From Leuctra nigra (taxonomy: Eukaryota; Arthropoda; Insecta; Plecoptera; Leuctridae), in assembly GCA_934045905.1 (NCBI GenBank), contig OW203762.1:9362001-9426000 (forward strand): a DNA stretch of 64,000 nt, written 5' to 3'. The notes under the pieces were generated by a model. That model was not told the origin of the DNA and made no database searches. It saw only the letters and a list, made by a program, of their open reading frames with translations. Numbering within the stretch: the stretch's first letter is position 1; every line of letters starts with the position of its first letter. Made by a program: the position numbers and the translations under genes. Positions 15,823-27,731 of this stretch are shown here, piece by piece.

Positions 15823-18800
15823 CTAGGTGCCGGTGTCGGCCTCCGTCTCCACTCGGATGTCCACGCTGTTGCTCAGATCCTCCTCCTCCTCCTCGTCCAC
15901 CTCCTGGCTGATGAACGTCGGACGCTCGTAGATCTCCGTCGACGTGTTGACGTGCGTGAAGCTCGAGACCAGCGAGATGTCGCCTGCGAACATGAGCGAG
16001 AGTTAGCAGATACGTTTTGAGCGAGCGTCTCATTGGACTCGTATGGCTCGAATCGTTGTTGGGGACATAGCTACTTTCTGAAGTTGCACTGACATAATAG
16101 CGAGATTTTTCACCATAACACCACTCTGGACCGGTCCGAAATCGAACGAAAATCTATCTTATGTTTTATAGTTATAAGCGTGACCTTCTCATTCTGATTG
16201 GTTTAAGAATCAGAATGTTCTGATCAAGTTGAAAATGTTCAATGACATCAGGGGATTCAGGGCATTCTTTCTTAATATTATTTTCTTCCAAATCAGGCAC
16301 GAACTTAATAAGACTTGACATTGTAAGATTGTTGAAAAAATTGTCGAATTTAATCTATCCCAAAGTAAATGAGAGAAGAGTTATAGGAGAATTCAGAATG
16401 AGTTTCAATTTCCATGATTTTTTTTTAGTGATGTGTAACGTCGCAATGCTCTGCAACTAACTAGGCTAATGATGACTGATGAATGGTTGAGAGCAGAGTT
16501 GGGTAAGTTACTTGTAAAAAGGAACTAGTTAGTTACTCTGTAAGTTACGTGATCTCAAAGGAACTAAGTTACTTGGTAAGTTACCTCATTTGAAAAGTAA
16601 CTGAGCAGTTACCAAAAAATTAAAGTTACTTGTAAGTTACTTGAACTTTTCAATACTAAACGTCAATGCACAATAAAATAAAACTTGGATTTGGATTTTC
16701 TGTCAAAAGATAGAAAAGGAGTTTGGAAGACTGTAAAATTCCACTAAAATATATTTGTAAACTTAAACTAGGAAAACGCTCTGAGTAACGCGTTGATGAG
16801 CGAGCACGGATACGCGCAACACCTCGAACCGAAATTCTGTTCATCGAAAATGTCCTTAGCCAATAATAAGGACAAGCCAATAATTCTTGAATTTCGCCAC
16901 ATACTTGTATGAAAATCTACAACAATTCTCAAAATATTGGTCCCAATAACCACGCAAGGTTTTAAGTTGATCGATTGAACCTTTATGATTGAATGATTCC
17001 TTGTTAATTTCGAAAAAAAAACACGATATCTCGTTCAAAAAATATTTGAACGGTCATATCAGTTTCCTAATATGCGTTTGAAAGTTTCTGCTCTAACAAC
17101 CTTGAAGTGAAGATTCGAAGATGCCGTGAAATGTGAAATTCGAGAACTATGACAGCCAACACGCAAAATATCCGTAAACTGTCAATAACTTTAGAATTTA
17201 AACACAGTTTATTCTGAAAATTGCAGGGCTGCCACTTAGTCACTTTTATCACTTAAAGTTACTTTTTTGGTCTCCAGTCACTTATTTACTTTTTTACATG
17301 ATTAGTCACTTTTCTCCCTTTTTTCGGATATCTGGAGTGAAAACTGGGAGATATTAAAAAAAAATTTGAAATCAAAATACACCTCAGAACGTTTTAAAAT
17401 TGATTTCAAAGTGTCACAAAACCAAAAAACGCCCTGCGGGGCAAGGTTTTTGGGGTAAGCCCCCACACCTTATTGGAGTGAAAACTGGGAAATTGCAAAA
17501 AAAAAATTAAAATGAAAATACACCTCAGAACGTTTCAAAATTGATTTCAAAGTGTCAAAAAACGCCCTACGGTGCAAGGTTTTTGGGGCATGTCCCCCAC
17601 ACCTTATTGAAATGAAAACAGTGAAAAATTTAAAAAAACAAAATACACCTCAGAACATATCAAAATTGATTTCGATGTGTCAAAAACCTAAAAACGCCCT
17701 GCGGGACAACGTGGGGGGCGCCCCTTAATGCTTGGCAAATTTTGTTCCTTCACTGCCCCCCTGGCAGAAATCCTGCCAGTACACCATCGCCCCATGGGCT
17801 GACTTCCAATTCGACCACTGATGGGTCCAAATGTCAACAAAAAGGTCTTCCAAGTTATGAACATGCACTTGATTGTGCATACATTTCTATTTTGAAGAAT
17901 GTACCTACCTACGTGAGTTCTCTATGGTGACTTGTTCAATTATCTTAAAACATATCTATTAAACATTTAAAAATTGTATCGGAAAATGAGAATAAATTGT
18001 GAAATTATAGAAAATTAGTCACTTTTTAGTTACTTTTTCGGTCAAATTTTGTCACTTTTCCCACTTTTTCGTTAATTTTAGTCACTTAAATCACTTTTTT
18101 GGAGGATCTTAGTCAGTGGCAGCCCTGAATTGTCAAAAATACAGATAATGTTGGAACCGATGACCATGCAAATTTTTAAGTTGATCGGACAAACGGTTCT
18201 GGTTTAAATTTCAAAAAGCACATGAAATATTTTTTTAAATTTTAACCAATGAGAGGATTTGGCTAAAAATTTGTAAAATAAGAGACAATGTTGGTCTTAA
18301 TGACCATGTAAAATATGAGTTTGATGAGATTCATCGAAGACCATTTTTTATTTTTCAACCTATCAGGAGATATTTATTTAAATTTTAACCAATTGATAGA
18401 TTTCAAAAAAAATTGGGGTCAGCAAACAGAGAAGGTTGTCTCTACATGTGTGCAAAATTTCAGATCGTTCGGTGAAACGGTGCGACTACCATTGCTCCAG
18501 ATAACAGACAAAGGTAAAAAAAAACAAAAAAAAAACAGAGGTCCGTGTCAAAAGAGTCAAAAGGAGACGCTCGCTTCGCTCGCTCAATGAATAAAAAAAG
18601 TAGGTAACGAAAATTAAGTTACAAGTTACTCTTAAATTGTAACTTAGTTGCTCACAAAGTTACTGAGGATGAAAAGTATGTAGTTTCCCCAAAAGTTTCC
18701 CTTTACTACCCAACTCTGGAGAGAGGCAGTCGTAGGCACACATGCTTATGGTGAGGGGGAGGGGGGGGGGGGTAAATTAATTAAACGTGATAATTTTAGA

Positions 18801-21800
18801 TCATAATATTCACGTCTCATATTTCACCTTTTATGTGGATTTCAAATTATACAAAGGTGCTTTTCATGGATGTTATGATGGTTTGTTATTATTGGCTCCT
18901 ACTTACTAAATTTTTTATAAAGCGCGTATCGAGAAAATAAAATACTTAACCAATGTTCTCTTAACATCAAGCAATTATTACTCATTAACGAAAACAAATT
19001 ACCAAATAACAACCCTAGTTATTAATCATGATAAAAAAATTCTGGATATGAAATATACCTAATTTGGCCATTCCACTTGAGCCACACCCTGCTTTTTTAG
19101 ATAAAAATATTATGAATTAATTTGGCACAAGTGACCCCCCCCCCCCCCCCCACACACAAAGCACCATGGTATGGTATGGTATGTATGTGGGGTTTCTGTA
19201 GTACTTGAGACATGAAATTGAAAATTGATATAATGTCAACTTAACTATTTGTTTGATTGTATTTTTTTTTTGTCTGGGGCTTAACGTCGCACTGTTCTGC
19301 AGCGAGGCTAATGGCGACGGATGAATGATTATGATGATGATTGGGAGATGATGGTGAAGAGAAGGTAAGGATGGAAGGTGGGAAGGAGGCGGTCGTGGCC
19401 TATTAGTAGGGTACCTTCTCAGCATTTGCCTGTCGAGTGAGGGAAAACCACGAAAAACCCCCAGTCAGGAAGGACCCGGGCCTCCGGAATACAAGCTCAG
19501 AGCGTTAACCACTCACCTAACCTGTTGTAAATGAACCTATTCGGTTCCTGCTCTGTTTGACGTGTCTCTTGACTGCAATGTTTCGCCGACTGCCAGGCGC
19601 GTAGATACTGTCATGGGGGGGGGGGGGGGGGGGGGGGGGCTATGACAGTGGAGAGGGACCTAGGACCCCCCCCCCCCAGTTTTAGCCCCTCAGGGCGGTT
19701 TTTAGAATTTAAACAACATAAAAGTTATTCTGGAATGCTGAACCGAGTGCTCGAATCTATCACCGCCCCCCACCCTCCCTACGCGCCTACCGACTGTGTT
19801 GTCCGAACGGAAATGCAACGGAGACTGTTCCTAAAGAATGGGAAGGAATGCTTCTGTTCCTAAAGCAAAAGAATGCAATAAGTCTGCTCAACTAATTAAA
19901 TTTTTGCTCTTCTCGCAACAAACTGCCAAGAAAACGATCATTAAAAAAATGCGAAATACTACTTTTTCTTCAATTTTGTAAAATATTTAATTTTGTATGA
20001 CCGTTCTAAAACACTATTTTGATAAGTTTCACTCTGGGTTTTACACAATATACATAATTATTATCAAAATCTAATTTTATGACCCCATCCAACGGGGACC
20101 TACGATCGCCCCCCCCCCCCCCCCCCCCCTTCTGATGAACACCTGTACACGACAGATGATTCGACGTTGTTCAAATGACGACGAAGTCTCATTGAACTTT
20201 ACTTTCCCTCCATGTCGATCTCATGAACGATCTCTCCTTGCCTGCATCCACTATATCGTATAAGCAACGCGCTAAATTTAGTTGTTATTGCGTCGATATT
20301 CGGCGGGCCGACACTAAACAGACGCCGACTTGATGTACCAGACGTCTCATTCCAGGAGGCATTTCATGCGGAGACGAGCGTCGCCACGGTACTCGCATGA
20401 CATCCTCTGATTGTTTGTTTGTGCTTTTGTAGAGCCCTATTCTAGAACTTGTAAAATTTCCAATTTTGATGGAATTTGATTCCGGCCATATGGATTAACA
20501 TTGTATCGAATTCTATCAGAATTGGCAATTTAAAAGTTCTAGTATCGGGTCAAACCGTTTAGCCAAAGGTTCAACCATGGAGTTATATCTCCGTGGCAGT
20601 GTTGTATGCTTTTTAAAAGTATCCATGATACCGATAATGTACTTTTAAAAATATATAACTATCTCTTGGATACATAGACACTTTTGTAACTCTTTCGTGT
20701 TAATTAACATGGGACATAAAAATTTGAATCACTATCAATTGCACAACCCCGAATATTAACATCTAAATTTTTAGCATCTAAATATACATCATATTAAATA
20801 TCATATGATATTAATCATATTTTCGTATATTATCATATTCAAAAAATAAAATGGAATTGGCGATTATGTATATCTAGCTAAATAATAATATTTGACTAAT
20901 AAAGTATCTGCCATTCTCTTCTCTATAATATGTATATAGTACTTATCTGATCATGAAAACTAAAGGATACATCACACGAAGTATCGAGATGTACAAGATA
21001 CTTTTATTGAATAGAAAAGATAAAAAGTACAAGACACAAATAATAGTAATTCGATCTAGATTCCAGACAAATGGGTTGAGCGAACTTCAAGTGTTATTGA
21101 CTAGAGGTAATTACATGCATTTTATACGTATGTTTTGAAAACTAACCAATGTTAAATTTATTCAAATAAGTTTCAAAGAAATCACTGCTCCAATTGTCTT
21201 AACGATTCCCAAGGTCTTCTAGAGCAGCAACTTTCACAAGCATCGATTCGAATGCGATACAAATGCACGCTTATCAACGCGTTACACAGAGCGTGACGTC
21301 TCTGTGACATTGCTCTGTCGAAGTACTTGTCCTAATCGATCTCGGATTGACTTGGGAGCGTCCATCACGTCAGGAGAGGGTTGTTAAGGCGTCATCCCTA
21401 TCCCATAGGTAATCCCCGTCACGTAATCGGGAAGATGGTTGACTTTGCCTGGAGGTCATGCATCGTACTTTATATTAAAATAATAATACTATCTGAAAAA
21501 CAATTTAAATTTCGAAATGTGCTTTCGGGTCGGTTTTTTAATACTTACTCCGTATAAAAACGATTAGTTAAGTTTAAACGGTCATTCAAGGAATGTCATT
21601 TGTTGTTGTCATGGCAATGGTCCTAATCAACTGATTAACATTTAGCAGAGCAATGAAAGATTGGCCTATATACCTATATAAATTATTGATCTTGTATTAA
21701 AGATATATTGCTTTCGATGACACGGTACTCGACATTTTATAACCCCAATTGAAAATACCTATATATAGGTCATGTCAATATTCAACTTTTGCGAAAATAA

Positions 21801-22419
21801 TTTGAAAAGTGTTTAAGTGACCAAATGATGAACGAATTTTGCTAGAACTTTGAAATATATGTCTTCACAAACTTATCGATATCAAAAAAGCATTTAATTT
21901 CTTTCCTCGTTCCTTAAATATTATAACATGGTCCCGATAAAGATGTTTCTCGAAGTAGGTAATTTTTTAATCTTTACAGCTGTTATCAAATCAAAATGAG
22001 CAATCACAGTCCATCAGCTGTTCGTGGCATCTAAAACGTCAAACTTTTGTCATACCTGCGGTAAATTTCGAGACCTGCGAACCACAGCAGCAAGCTTTAA
22101 TCTCGTCAAGAATGGCTGGATACGTCGAAACATTCGTCGAATTGTCATGCACCCTTGACTGCAACATTTTCAACTTGTCCATATGCCAGGGGCTCCACAA
22201 CAAGACGTAATAAACCGACAAAACGATCGCTGCCAATGACACTGTGAACATATACGCGATCACTGTGAGAACTCGCACCATCTTCTTCGAATGCTTGGGC
22301 TCGTACATCTTGTCTTTGGATTCTTCGCCCGCGAGTTTCACACCGTTGCTTGACGGGGAGGGCGTCGTGCGTATACTGCCCGTTGTTCCAATAGTGATCG
22401 TTACGGATCGACCACTCAT
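15823..22419 (-). CDS. InaF-motif membrane protein 1 (two exons)
   Basis: Exon 1 is 22056-22419 and exon 2 is 15823-15983. The donor CGCAG|GTATG leaves phase 1, and exon 2 after a CTGC-type acceptor starts with two bases that complete a glycine codon, so the join is in frame (174 residues). Residues about 40-76 hold the InaF motif: YEPK, then KKMVRVLTVIAY, and a membrane segment to about residue 75 ending VYYVLLW. The tail encoded by exon 2 is acidic (EEEEEDL run) and probably lies in the cytoplasm or lumen. Drosophila INAF proteins are small membrane proteins linked to TRP channel function; the role here is inferred. The ATG at 22419 begins MSGRSVTITIG. The 6-kb intron carries a four-level transposon nest and a SINE. 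Pairing the two exons rests on phase, order and lack of a competing partner. Confidence 0.78.
16420..16492 (-). mobile_element. tRNA-type SINE tail remnant, left part
   Basis: Poly-T followed by AACGTCGCAATGCTCTGCAA and GATGAATGGTTGAGAG matches the SINE tail at 19262-19340 imperfectly. The right side of the same copy appears to resume at about 18717 (GAGAGGCAGTCGTAGGC), after the nest. Confidence 0.6.
16768..18587 (-). mobile_element. Helitron-like repeat, copy A (interrupted)
   Basis: On the - strand it starts TTGAGCGAGCGAAGCGAGCG and ends AGCGTTTTCCTAG, flanked by A and T, as in the other copies of this family. It is interrupted by the element at 17224-18127; without that it is about 910 bp, close to the 924 bp of the copy at 50165-51088. 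It has no coding capacity. The Helitron assignment is inferred from the CTAG|T end and lack of duplication. Confidence 0.6.
17224..18127. mobile_element. DNA transposon with CAGGGCTGCCACT ends and 5-bp duplication
   Basis: The inverted ends are CAGGGCTGCCACT and AGTGGCAGCCCTG, and AATTG flanks both sides (17219-17223 and 18128-18132). The uninterrupted host sequence at about 50654-50674 carries a single copy of the site, confirming insertion. Inside are AGTCACTTTT motifs near both ends and about three tandem copies of a unit of about 150 bp (17340-17720) with AAAACGCCCTGCGGGGCAAG. Confidence 0.82.
18717..19260. other. intron sequence with G and C runs
   Basis: It contains a poly-G run near 18762-18773 and a poly-C run near 19135-19151. 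Otherwise nothing recognised. Confidence 0.4.
19261..19524 (-). mobile_element. tRNA-type SINE, near full length
   Basis: On the - strand it starts with a tRNA-like head (GTGAGTGGTTAACGCTCTGA, then GGAGGCCCGGGTCC as a worn B box), continues with GGGGGTTTTTCGTGGTTTTC, and ends with GCAGAACAGTGCGACGTTAA, GCCCCAGAC and a poly-A tail. This arrangement is common among insect SINEs. It lies in the intron of InaF gene 1 and shows the intact TTAA site into which the MITE at 3033 inserted in another copy. Confidence 0.8.
19525..22055. other. intron 1 of InaF gene 1, proximal part
   Basis: It carries poly-G at about 19614-19640 and poly-C at about 20109-20129. A GC-richer patch lies near 20290-20400. 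No further exon of the InaF gene or other gene is recognised. Confidence 0.4.
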
Positions 22420-23505
22420 TTTAGTTGTCGATTAGTATTGAGCCTGTGCCGAAGATTGGAAATATCTCAGACTATAGATTATCGAAAAACATTAGGCGAG
22501 CGAAACTGTTACGTTATGTGAGGTTTCTTGGTTAATGAATAAATATTTATCATGAAAATTCGATGTATTTTATTTCTTTTTCGATCACTATTCTATTAGG
22601 AACTATAGGTAATTTGTTTACACGGTGTATCCGACAATTTCATTTAAGAATAGTTTAATAGTTAATGAGGTAATTAAATTAATAAAAGTATTCAATATGA
22701 AGATGAATAATTTAAAAACGATTTATTTTTCAACTCTCATAAAGATTATTTCTTCGATAAACCGTTACTTTTTTATTGAGCATAAACCAAGTGCACTCTT
22801 TCTTCAGCTCAAAATAGATGAGAATTCTTTAATAAACACACGAACTGGATCACTATTTTACGTTGTGCCAAAAAAACACGAGGCCTCGGCCCAACTGTCA
22901 AACGATCCTCCACAAAAGATGCGCACGCATTTTCTCAACTGTCGCTGACTGTTAGAACAAGTAGTGTATGCACTGTACGAGTATTTCGACAGGGAAATGG
23001 AATGTTTTCAAACGTATCGTGTTCTTGTGTTGTTATTGTTGTGACGGGCGGCGTGGGTACAGTGTGTGAGGATTAGCTGACACTCCCCGGGAGGAAAATC
23101 AATAATGGACCGCTGTGCAGAGCGCCAACCTTGCGGAGATGATACGCGTGGTGCGCGGGGGGCTTGGCTGAATATTTTACTCGTTTTGAGTTCTTGGTTC
23201 GGCTCTAAGTACCTACATTGAAGAGCTGAGGATCAAAAAGCAACTATCGCAAAAATTTCGATTTTGAGATAAAGGTGACATTACATGCTTCAACTGCAAG
23301 CAAGCTCTATCTTGAAAAAAATGTTTTTGAAACTAAACAATTTAATTAGTTTGTAATTAAATTATTTGAATAAGAATTGAATTGAGACAGGGTATTCGAG
23401 TGGTACCACGTGACTAAACATACCTTTAAAACACGAAATTGGCCAAACTATTGCACGTAAGAGGAAGATAATGTATTTTCCTCATTCTATAAGTGATTCT
23501 ACAAC
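22420..23505. other. upstream region of InaF gene 1
   Basis: This presumably holds the promoter and 5' UTR. A GC-rich patch near 23040-23165 could be a start region, but no promoter element is clear. Confidence 0.35.
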
Positions 23506-24833
23506 CAGTGCCGGACTGGCTCGTCAGGGGCCTCGGCGGCTATTGTTACTATTTAAAAGTTTTTGGGAGAAAGCAGCCCACCAGCCTGCCCCGCAGGACG
23601 ATTTTTGGATTTTTATAACTTTAAAATGGAATGTAAAAACAATTTCGTGATTTTAAAAGTTCATTTTTTCTCAAGAAAAACATAACAGAAAGGCCATCCA
23701 GTCATGCCCCGCAGGGCGCTTTTTGATTTTCTGTCATTCTTAAAATGATTTTGGAATTATGAAAACTTGTATTTTTTCAGAATGTAACTACCAGAAAGTT
23801 AAATGTAGTTTAACTTTTAAGTTAAAAGTTAAATGTGAAGTTAAATGTACCCAAATTCTGCCCTGCAGGGATTATTTTCAATTTCAGTCACTTTTAAAAC
23901 GATTGCGATTATAAAAACGTGTATTATTTTGATCGAAGAAGCTAACAACGAATTGAAATTACAGAATGAACCCAGCCTGCCCCGCAGGGCGATTTTTGAT
24001 AATTTGTATTTATTTAAGCGATTTTTGGATCTAAAAATGTGTATTTGTGCGACAAACCTGCCCCGCAGGGCGCTTTTTGTATTTTTGTTCATTTCCAAAC
24101 GATTTTGGGATTGTTAAATCGTGTATTTTACTTCAAAATTCCCAAATATAAGAGGCCCCCGCCAGCCCGGGGGCTTTTATAATTTTTAACTTGTTTTTGG
24201 GATTGTAATAATGTGTAGGTATTTTGCTGCATAATGCATAACACAAAGTTAATGAAGACAAATTTCGCCTGCTGAGCGCTTCTCAAATTTTGTAGTTATT
24301 AAATCATTTTGGGATGTAAAAATGAGTATTGGTTGTTGGGCTGCAAAATGTCCAACATAAATATCATATTAAATGAATGTCCATACTAAGAGACCCCCAG
24401 ACTGGCAAGCAGGAAGCTTTTTTTTTTAGATTTTTGTTAATTTTCAATTGATTTTGGGATTGCAAAATCGTGTACCTAAATGGCTTCAAAGTGCTCAACA
24501 TGCTGTTATTGGAAGTAACATTTAAATAGAAGAGGCCCCCAGCCTGCCCCGAAGAGCGCTTTTTGAATATTTGTAATTTTTAAATCGTTTTTAGGAATTT
24601 AAAAATGTTTATTTTGCTGCAAATTGTTCACCATCAAGTAAAGTTAATGCAAGATGGGTTTACACATAGAAGAGGCACCCAACCTGCCCCGCAGGGCGAT
24701 TTTTTAATTCTATGGTATCTTAAGATGGATTTTTTGATGTTAAAAATGTATGTTACACATAATCTAGGGGCCTCAATAGCCAGGGGCCTCGGCGGCGATG
24801 GCCGCCTAGACGCCAGGGGCCAGTCCGGCCCTG
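23506..24833. mobile_element. hAT element filled with diverged GC-rich tandem units
   Basis: The ends are CAGTGCCGGACTGGC and GCCAGTCCGGCCCTG, with an exact 8-bp duplication TCTACAAC on both sides (23498-23505 and 24834-24841). GGGGCCTCGGCGGC is repeated just inside each end. The interior consists of about ten diverged units of 80-140 bp, each starting near CCTGCCCCGCAGGGCG followed by TTTTTGATTTTT. No transposase. Confidence 0.9.
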
Positions 24834-24841
24834 TCTACAAC

Positions 24842-26955
24842 CCACTAGACCATTTTCGCCTACAATATTTTGGTCCCGAAATTTTTTGACTAAATATTGC
24901 TGTTTCATTAAAAAAAAATTGTAGAGACCGCAATTTTCACTCTACAGACTTGCAAGTGGGCTCGTTGTCTTCGTTATGAATAGGCGAAGAGGGCACTAAG
25001 TTTATTTTTGTCAATAACTTGATATCTAACCTGGCCACAGGCACCAATAAATGTGGGGTTTCTCGACAAAAAATCCAAAATCCGGTACCTACCGACTTTA
25101 ATTTAGAAAAATTGCAATAAAAATACAGACAACGGACTTGAGTACTCCCTATAAAATAGTTTTAAGCGAATATTCATACCAAGTTTCAGCTCAGTTTCAG
25201 CTCATATATTCATTCAGTTTCGATCATTTCTGTGAATCGTCTTGAACCAGTTTGGATCGTCCCGGATATTTTTTGACTTCCAAAATGGGTTGATTTCGCT
25301 AATTAATATCGGTCTCAGCTGACCTCTACTAACAATATTTGTCATGAAATTAAATAGACATGCCCCCCCCCCCTCCCCCCCCCCCCCCGGAATACCATTA
25401 ACTTTATAATTTCGGATCACACCAAGCGTTGTCACATACGCTCTTTTCTGCCTGCGCAGTTTAAAATGTGCACGTGTTGTCCTGAAATAATATTCAAGTC
25501 ATGAGATCATGACAGAACAGAACGAATAACGCAAAACACGGAAGACATTGCTTGACAATGTCGTTGGCTAATTGTGTTTGAATGATCGTGTTGGCGGGAT
25601 GTTTCAAATGTCCGGGTCTATGATTATTATTTCCTCAGAAGATCAAAGGCGTGGCTGTTAACAGCTGGAGAGCATCTCTGTCAGGATGTAATGTAAGCAA
25701 GCTAATTGGAAAATAAACAAAGCATTTATTGCTGAGATACGTAATTTTTTAGGGGTTTAGTTTTGACAATTTTTGTCGGACGTCACGCTATTTTATCAAG
25801 TAAGAGAATTGAATTGAATGGGGAATAGGTGAATGTTGAGATTATATTTTGTTTATATACAGAATAGTCTCAAAGAGCAATGTGAAATTTTATTATATTT
25901 TTTTCATTCATATATTTCCCATAATTAATTTATTAGTTTTCGACATTTCACTCCTCTGCAAAAACAAGCTGTACGTCACACGCCGTGTTCCCTGTGTTAC
26001 GGGATGCCTATAGAACTGGTACATTATTGATACGGCCCGACTCGGCGTGTGACGTCAAATTGTGTTTCATGGACAGCTACAATCTACCAAACTTGGTAAA
26101 TTCGTTCCTTGAAAACTATACATCACACAACAAAAATAATACAACATCAGTCTTAAACAACATTTCAACTTACATAAAATATGTATTATTCTAAAATCTA
26201 AACTTCACTTCACTTCCCTATTGAGTAACAGCTGAAGATAAAGCGGACACAAGATTTCCATGAGTATACTAGACTTCAGATCAACTGGGAGACTAGACGT
26301 TAACCTCCTCTTTGAATATTGATATTTTTTTAAAATTGTGTTTATCTGGCTCGCATATGAATTATTACCTATAGCCGTGATGTAAATACAGACAAAATGC
26401 ATCCACTATTTAATATAAGTCTGTAAAAAATTATAGCTGTACCAGTAATTGTACAGTACCTACATATATCACATTTAAAAAGAAGAATACATAAATATTT
26501 ACCTGTACCTACCTACGAAATATGATACACATTTTGTTAAAAACATCTTTGAGTGTTGTTGTTGATGATGCTTATTTAGATTTTGTTAACTAAAGTTTTT
26601 TGTTTATTAGAGATACATACACATTTTATCTAAACTTCACCCTGCTAAGCTTGAAAAACATGTAGGTAGCTTATAAGCAGGAGTACTACATAGAAATAAA
26701 ACATATAAGTATACATATTATTAATCCCAGTCCCAACTTATATGTTTTCTCTGTTTCTTTTTATCTATTTTATTAAGTAGATATTTCATTGTATTTGTTT
26801 GCACATTACTTTTCATTTTATCATTAGCAAATAAATAAAATGTATTGATGAAGACAATCATTTGGTTTCAGTATCCACTAGATACTCCACCCTCCCATTC
26901 GTTCCATGCAGTCTGGAGTCCTTAGTCCTGTACCACGGCCAGGCTAGCCCGGACC
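24842..26955. other. intergenic stretch between the InaF genes
   Basis: A poly-C stretch lies at about 25363-25388. I see no exon or terminal inverted repeats. A small palindrome-like segment around 25971-26055 (CGTCACACGCCGTGTTCC and CGGCGTGTGACGTC) is noted without interpretation. Confidence 0.4.
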
Positions 26956-27416
26956 CAGTGGCGTGACTTCGGATTTCGAGCCCCTGCAGGATATTTTTGA
27001 GGCCCCCTTACTTTTTTAATTGCCTATACCGTAAATATATTTATAAAAAGATATGTATCTTTTGGTGTTAATTCTTAAATATTTTATTACACTTTTCAGT
27101 TATTACGCAACTAGATTTTTGTAGTGTAATAGTAGAAGTTATGGTAGAAAGTATAATATAGTATAACCTTAGGTCAGATTTGGGCCTGCGGGAGGGCCCC
27201 AGTGCTGCGCAGGCCCGGAAATCTTTTAATTTTTTTAATGCCCTTTGACTCGATTTAAATACAAATGTTTGTCGATTTTTTCATCTAAATTCCTCAAATG
27301 AGTACTTTTTCTCTTTATGAAATTCTTTCGATCAAAATATTCGCCCATGACCTGCCCCCCCCCCCCCCCCCCCCACCCGGCGACTGCGGGGGCTGCAAAT
27401 CGAAGTTACGCGAGTG
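26956..27416. mobile_element. hAT-like MITE beside InaF gene 2
   Basis: The ends CAGTGGCGTGACTTCG and CGAAGTTACGCGAGTG form an imperfect inverted repeat, and CCCGGAC occurs on both sides as a worn target duplication. It holds a poly-C run at about 27356-27374. It ends only about 36 bases from the stop codon of InaF gene 2, so it probably lies in the 3' intron or UTR of that gene. Confidence 0.65.
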
Positions 27417-27452
27417 ACCCGGACTCTAGAGTTCAGATACATTGCTTACCTT

Positions 27453-27731
27453 CTACCCGAGACCATCGTCACACTTAGTGTCCACGAGATAATCCACCCT
27501 CTCCTTCTTGTGCGGCACCGCCGGCGTCCACAGGAACACGTAGTAGGCGGACAACATGATGGCGGCGAGAGAGACGAAGAAGACGTAGGCGACGACCGTC
27601 AGCACTCGGATCGCCGTCTTCTTGCTCTTGGGCTCGTAGATCTTGTCCGTCGCGGCGCTTGACGAGGTGACGCCGTTGTGCTGGTGCTCAGACATCGACG
27701 CCTCCTCGGCCTGACGCGGGGCGTCGCCCAT
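27453..27731 (-). CDS. InaF-motif membrane protein 2
   Basis: One coding exon gives 92 residues from the ATG at 27731; a second in-frame ATG at 27695 would give 80. Residues 31-35 are IYEPK, and residues about 38-69 hold KKTAIRVLTVVAY and a membrane segment ending AYYVFLW, nearly the same motif as in InaF protein 1. The stop TAG is followed five bases later by GTAAGC, a good donor, so the 3' UTR may be spliced. The protein lacks the acidic tail of protein 1. Two such genes in the same orientation 5 kb apart indicate an old tandem duplication. The link to TRP-type channels is known for Drosophila relatives and only inferred here. Confidence 0.82.
   Translation of the reverse strand: MGDAPRQAEEASMSEHQHNGVTSSSAATDKIYEPKSKKTAIRVLTVVAYVFFVSLAAIMLSAYYVFLWTPAVPHKKERVDYLVDTKCDDGLG

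Larger units (their letters stand above)
16493..18716. mobile_element. GTTAC-rich terminal-inverted-repeat element (outer layer of the nest)
   Basis: The left end is CAGAGTTGGGTAAGTTACTT at about 16495 and the right end reads inward as CAGAGTTGGGTAGTAAAG, ending near 18716. Both ends are rich in AAGTTACT motifs. GAGAG flanks both sides and may be the target duplication. The Helitron-like copy at 16768-18587 lies inside it, so its own length is only about 400 bp. Confidence 0.65.

Noticed and set aside
23841..24117. Overlapping open frames on both strands at 23.84-24.12 kb
   Set aside because: They follow the tandem GC-core units of the hAT element and have no conserved protein features.
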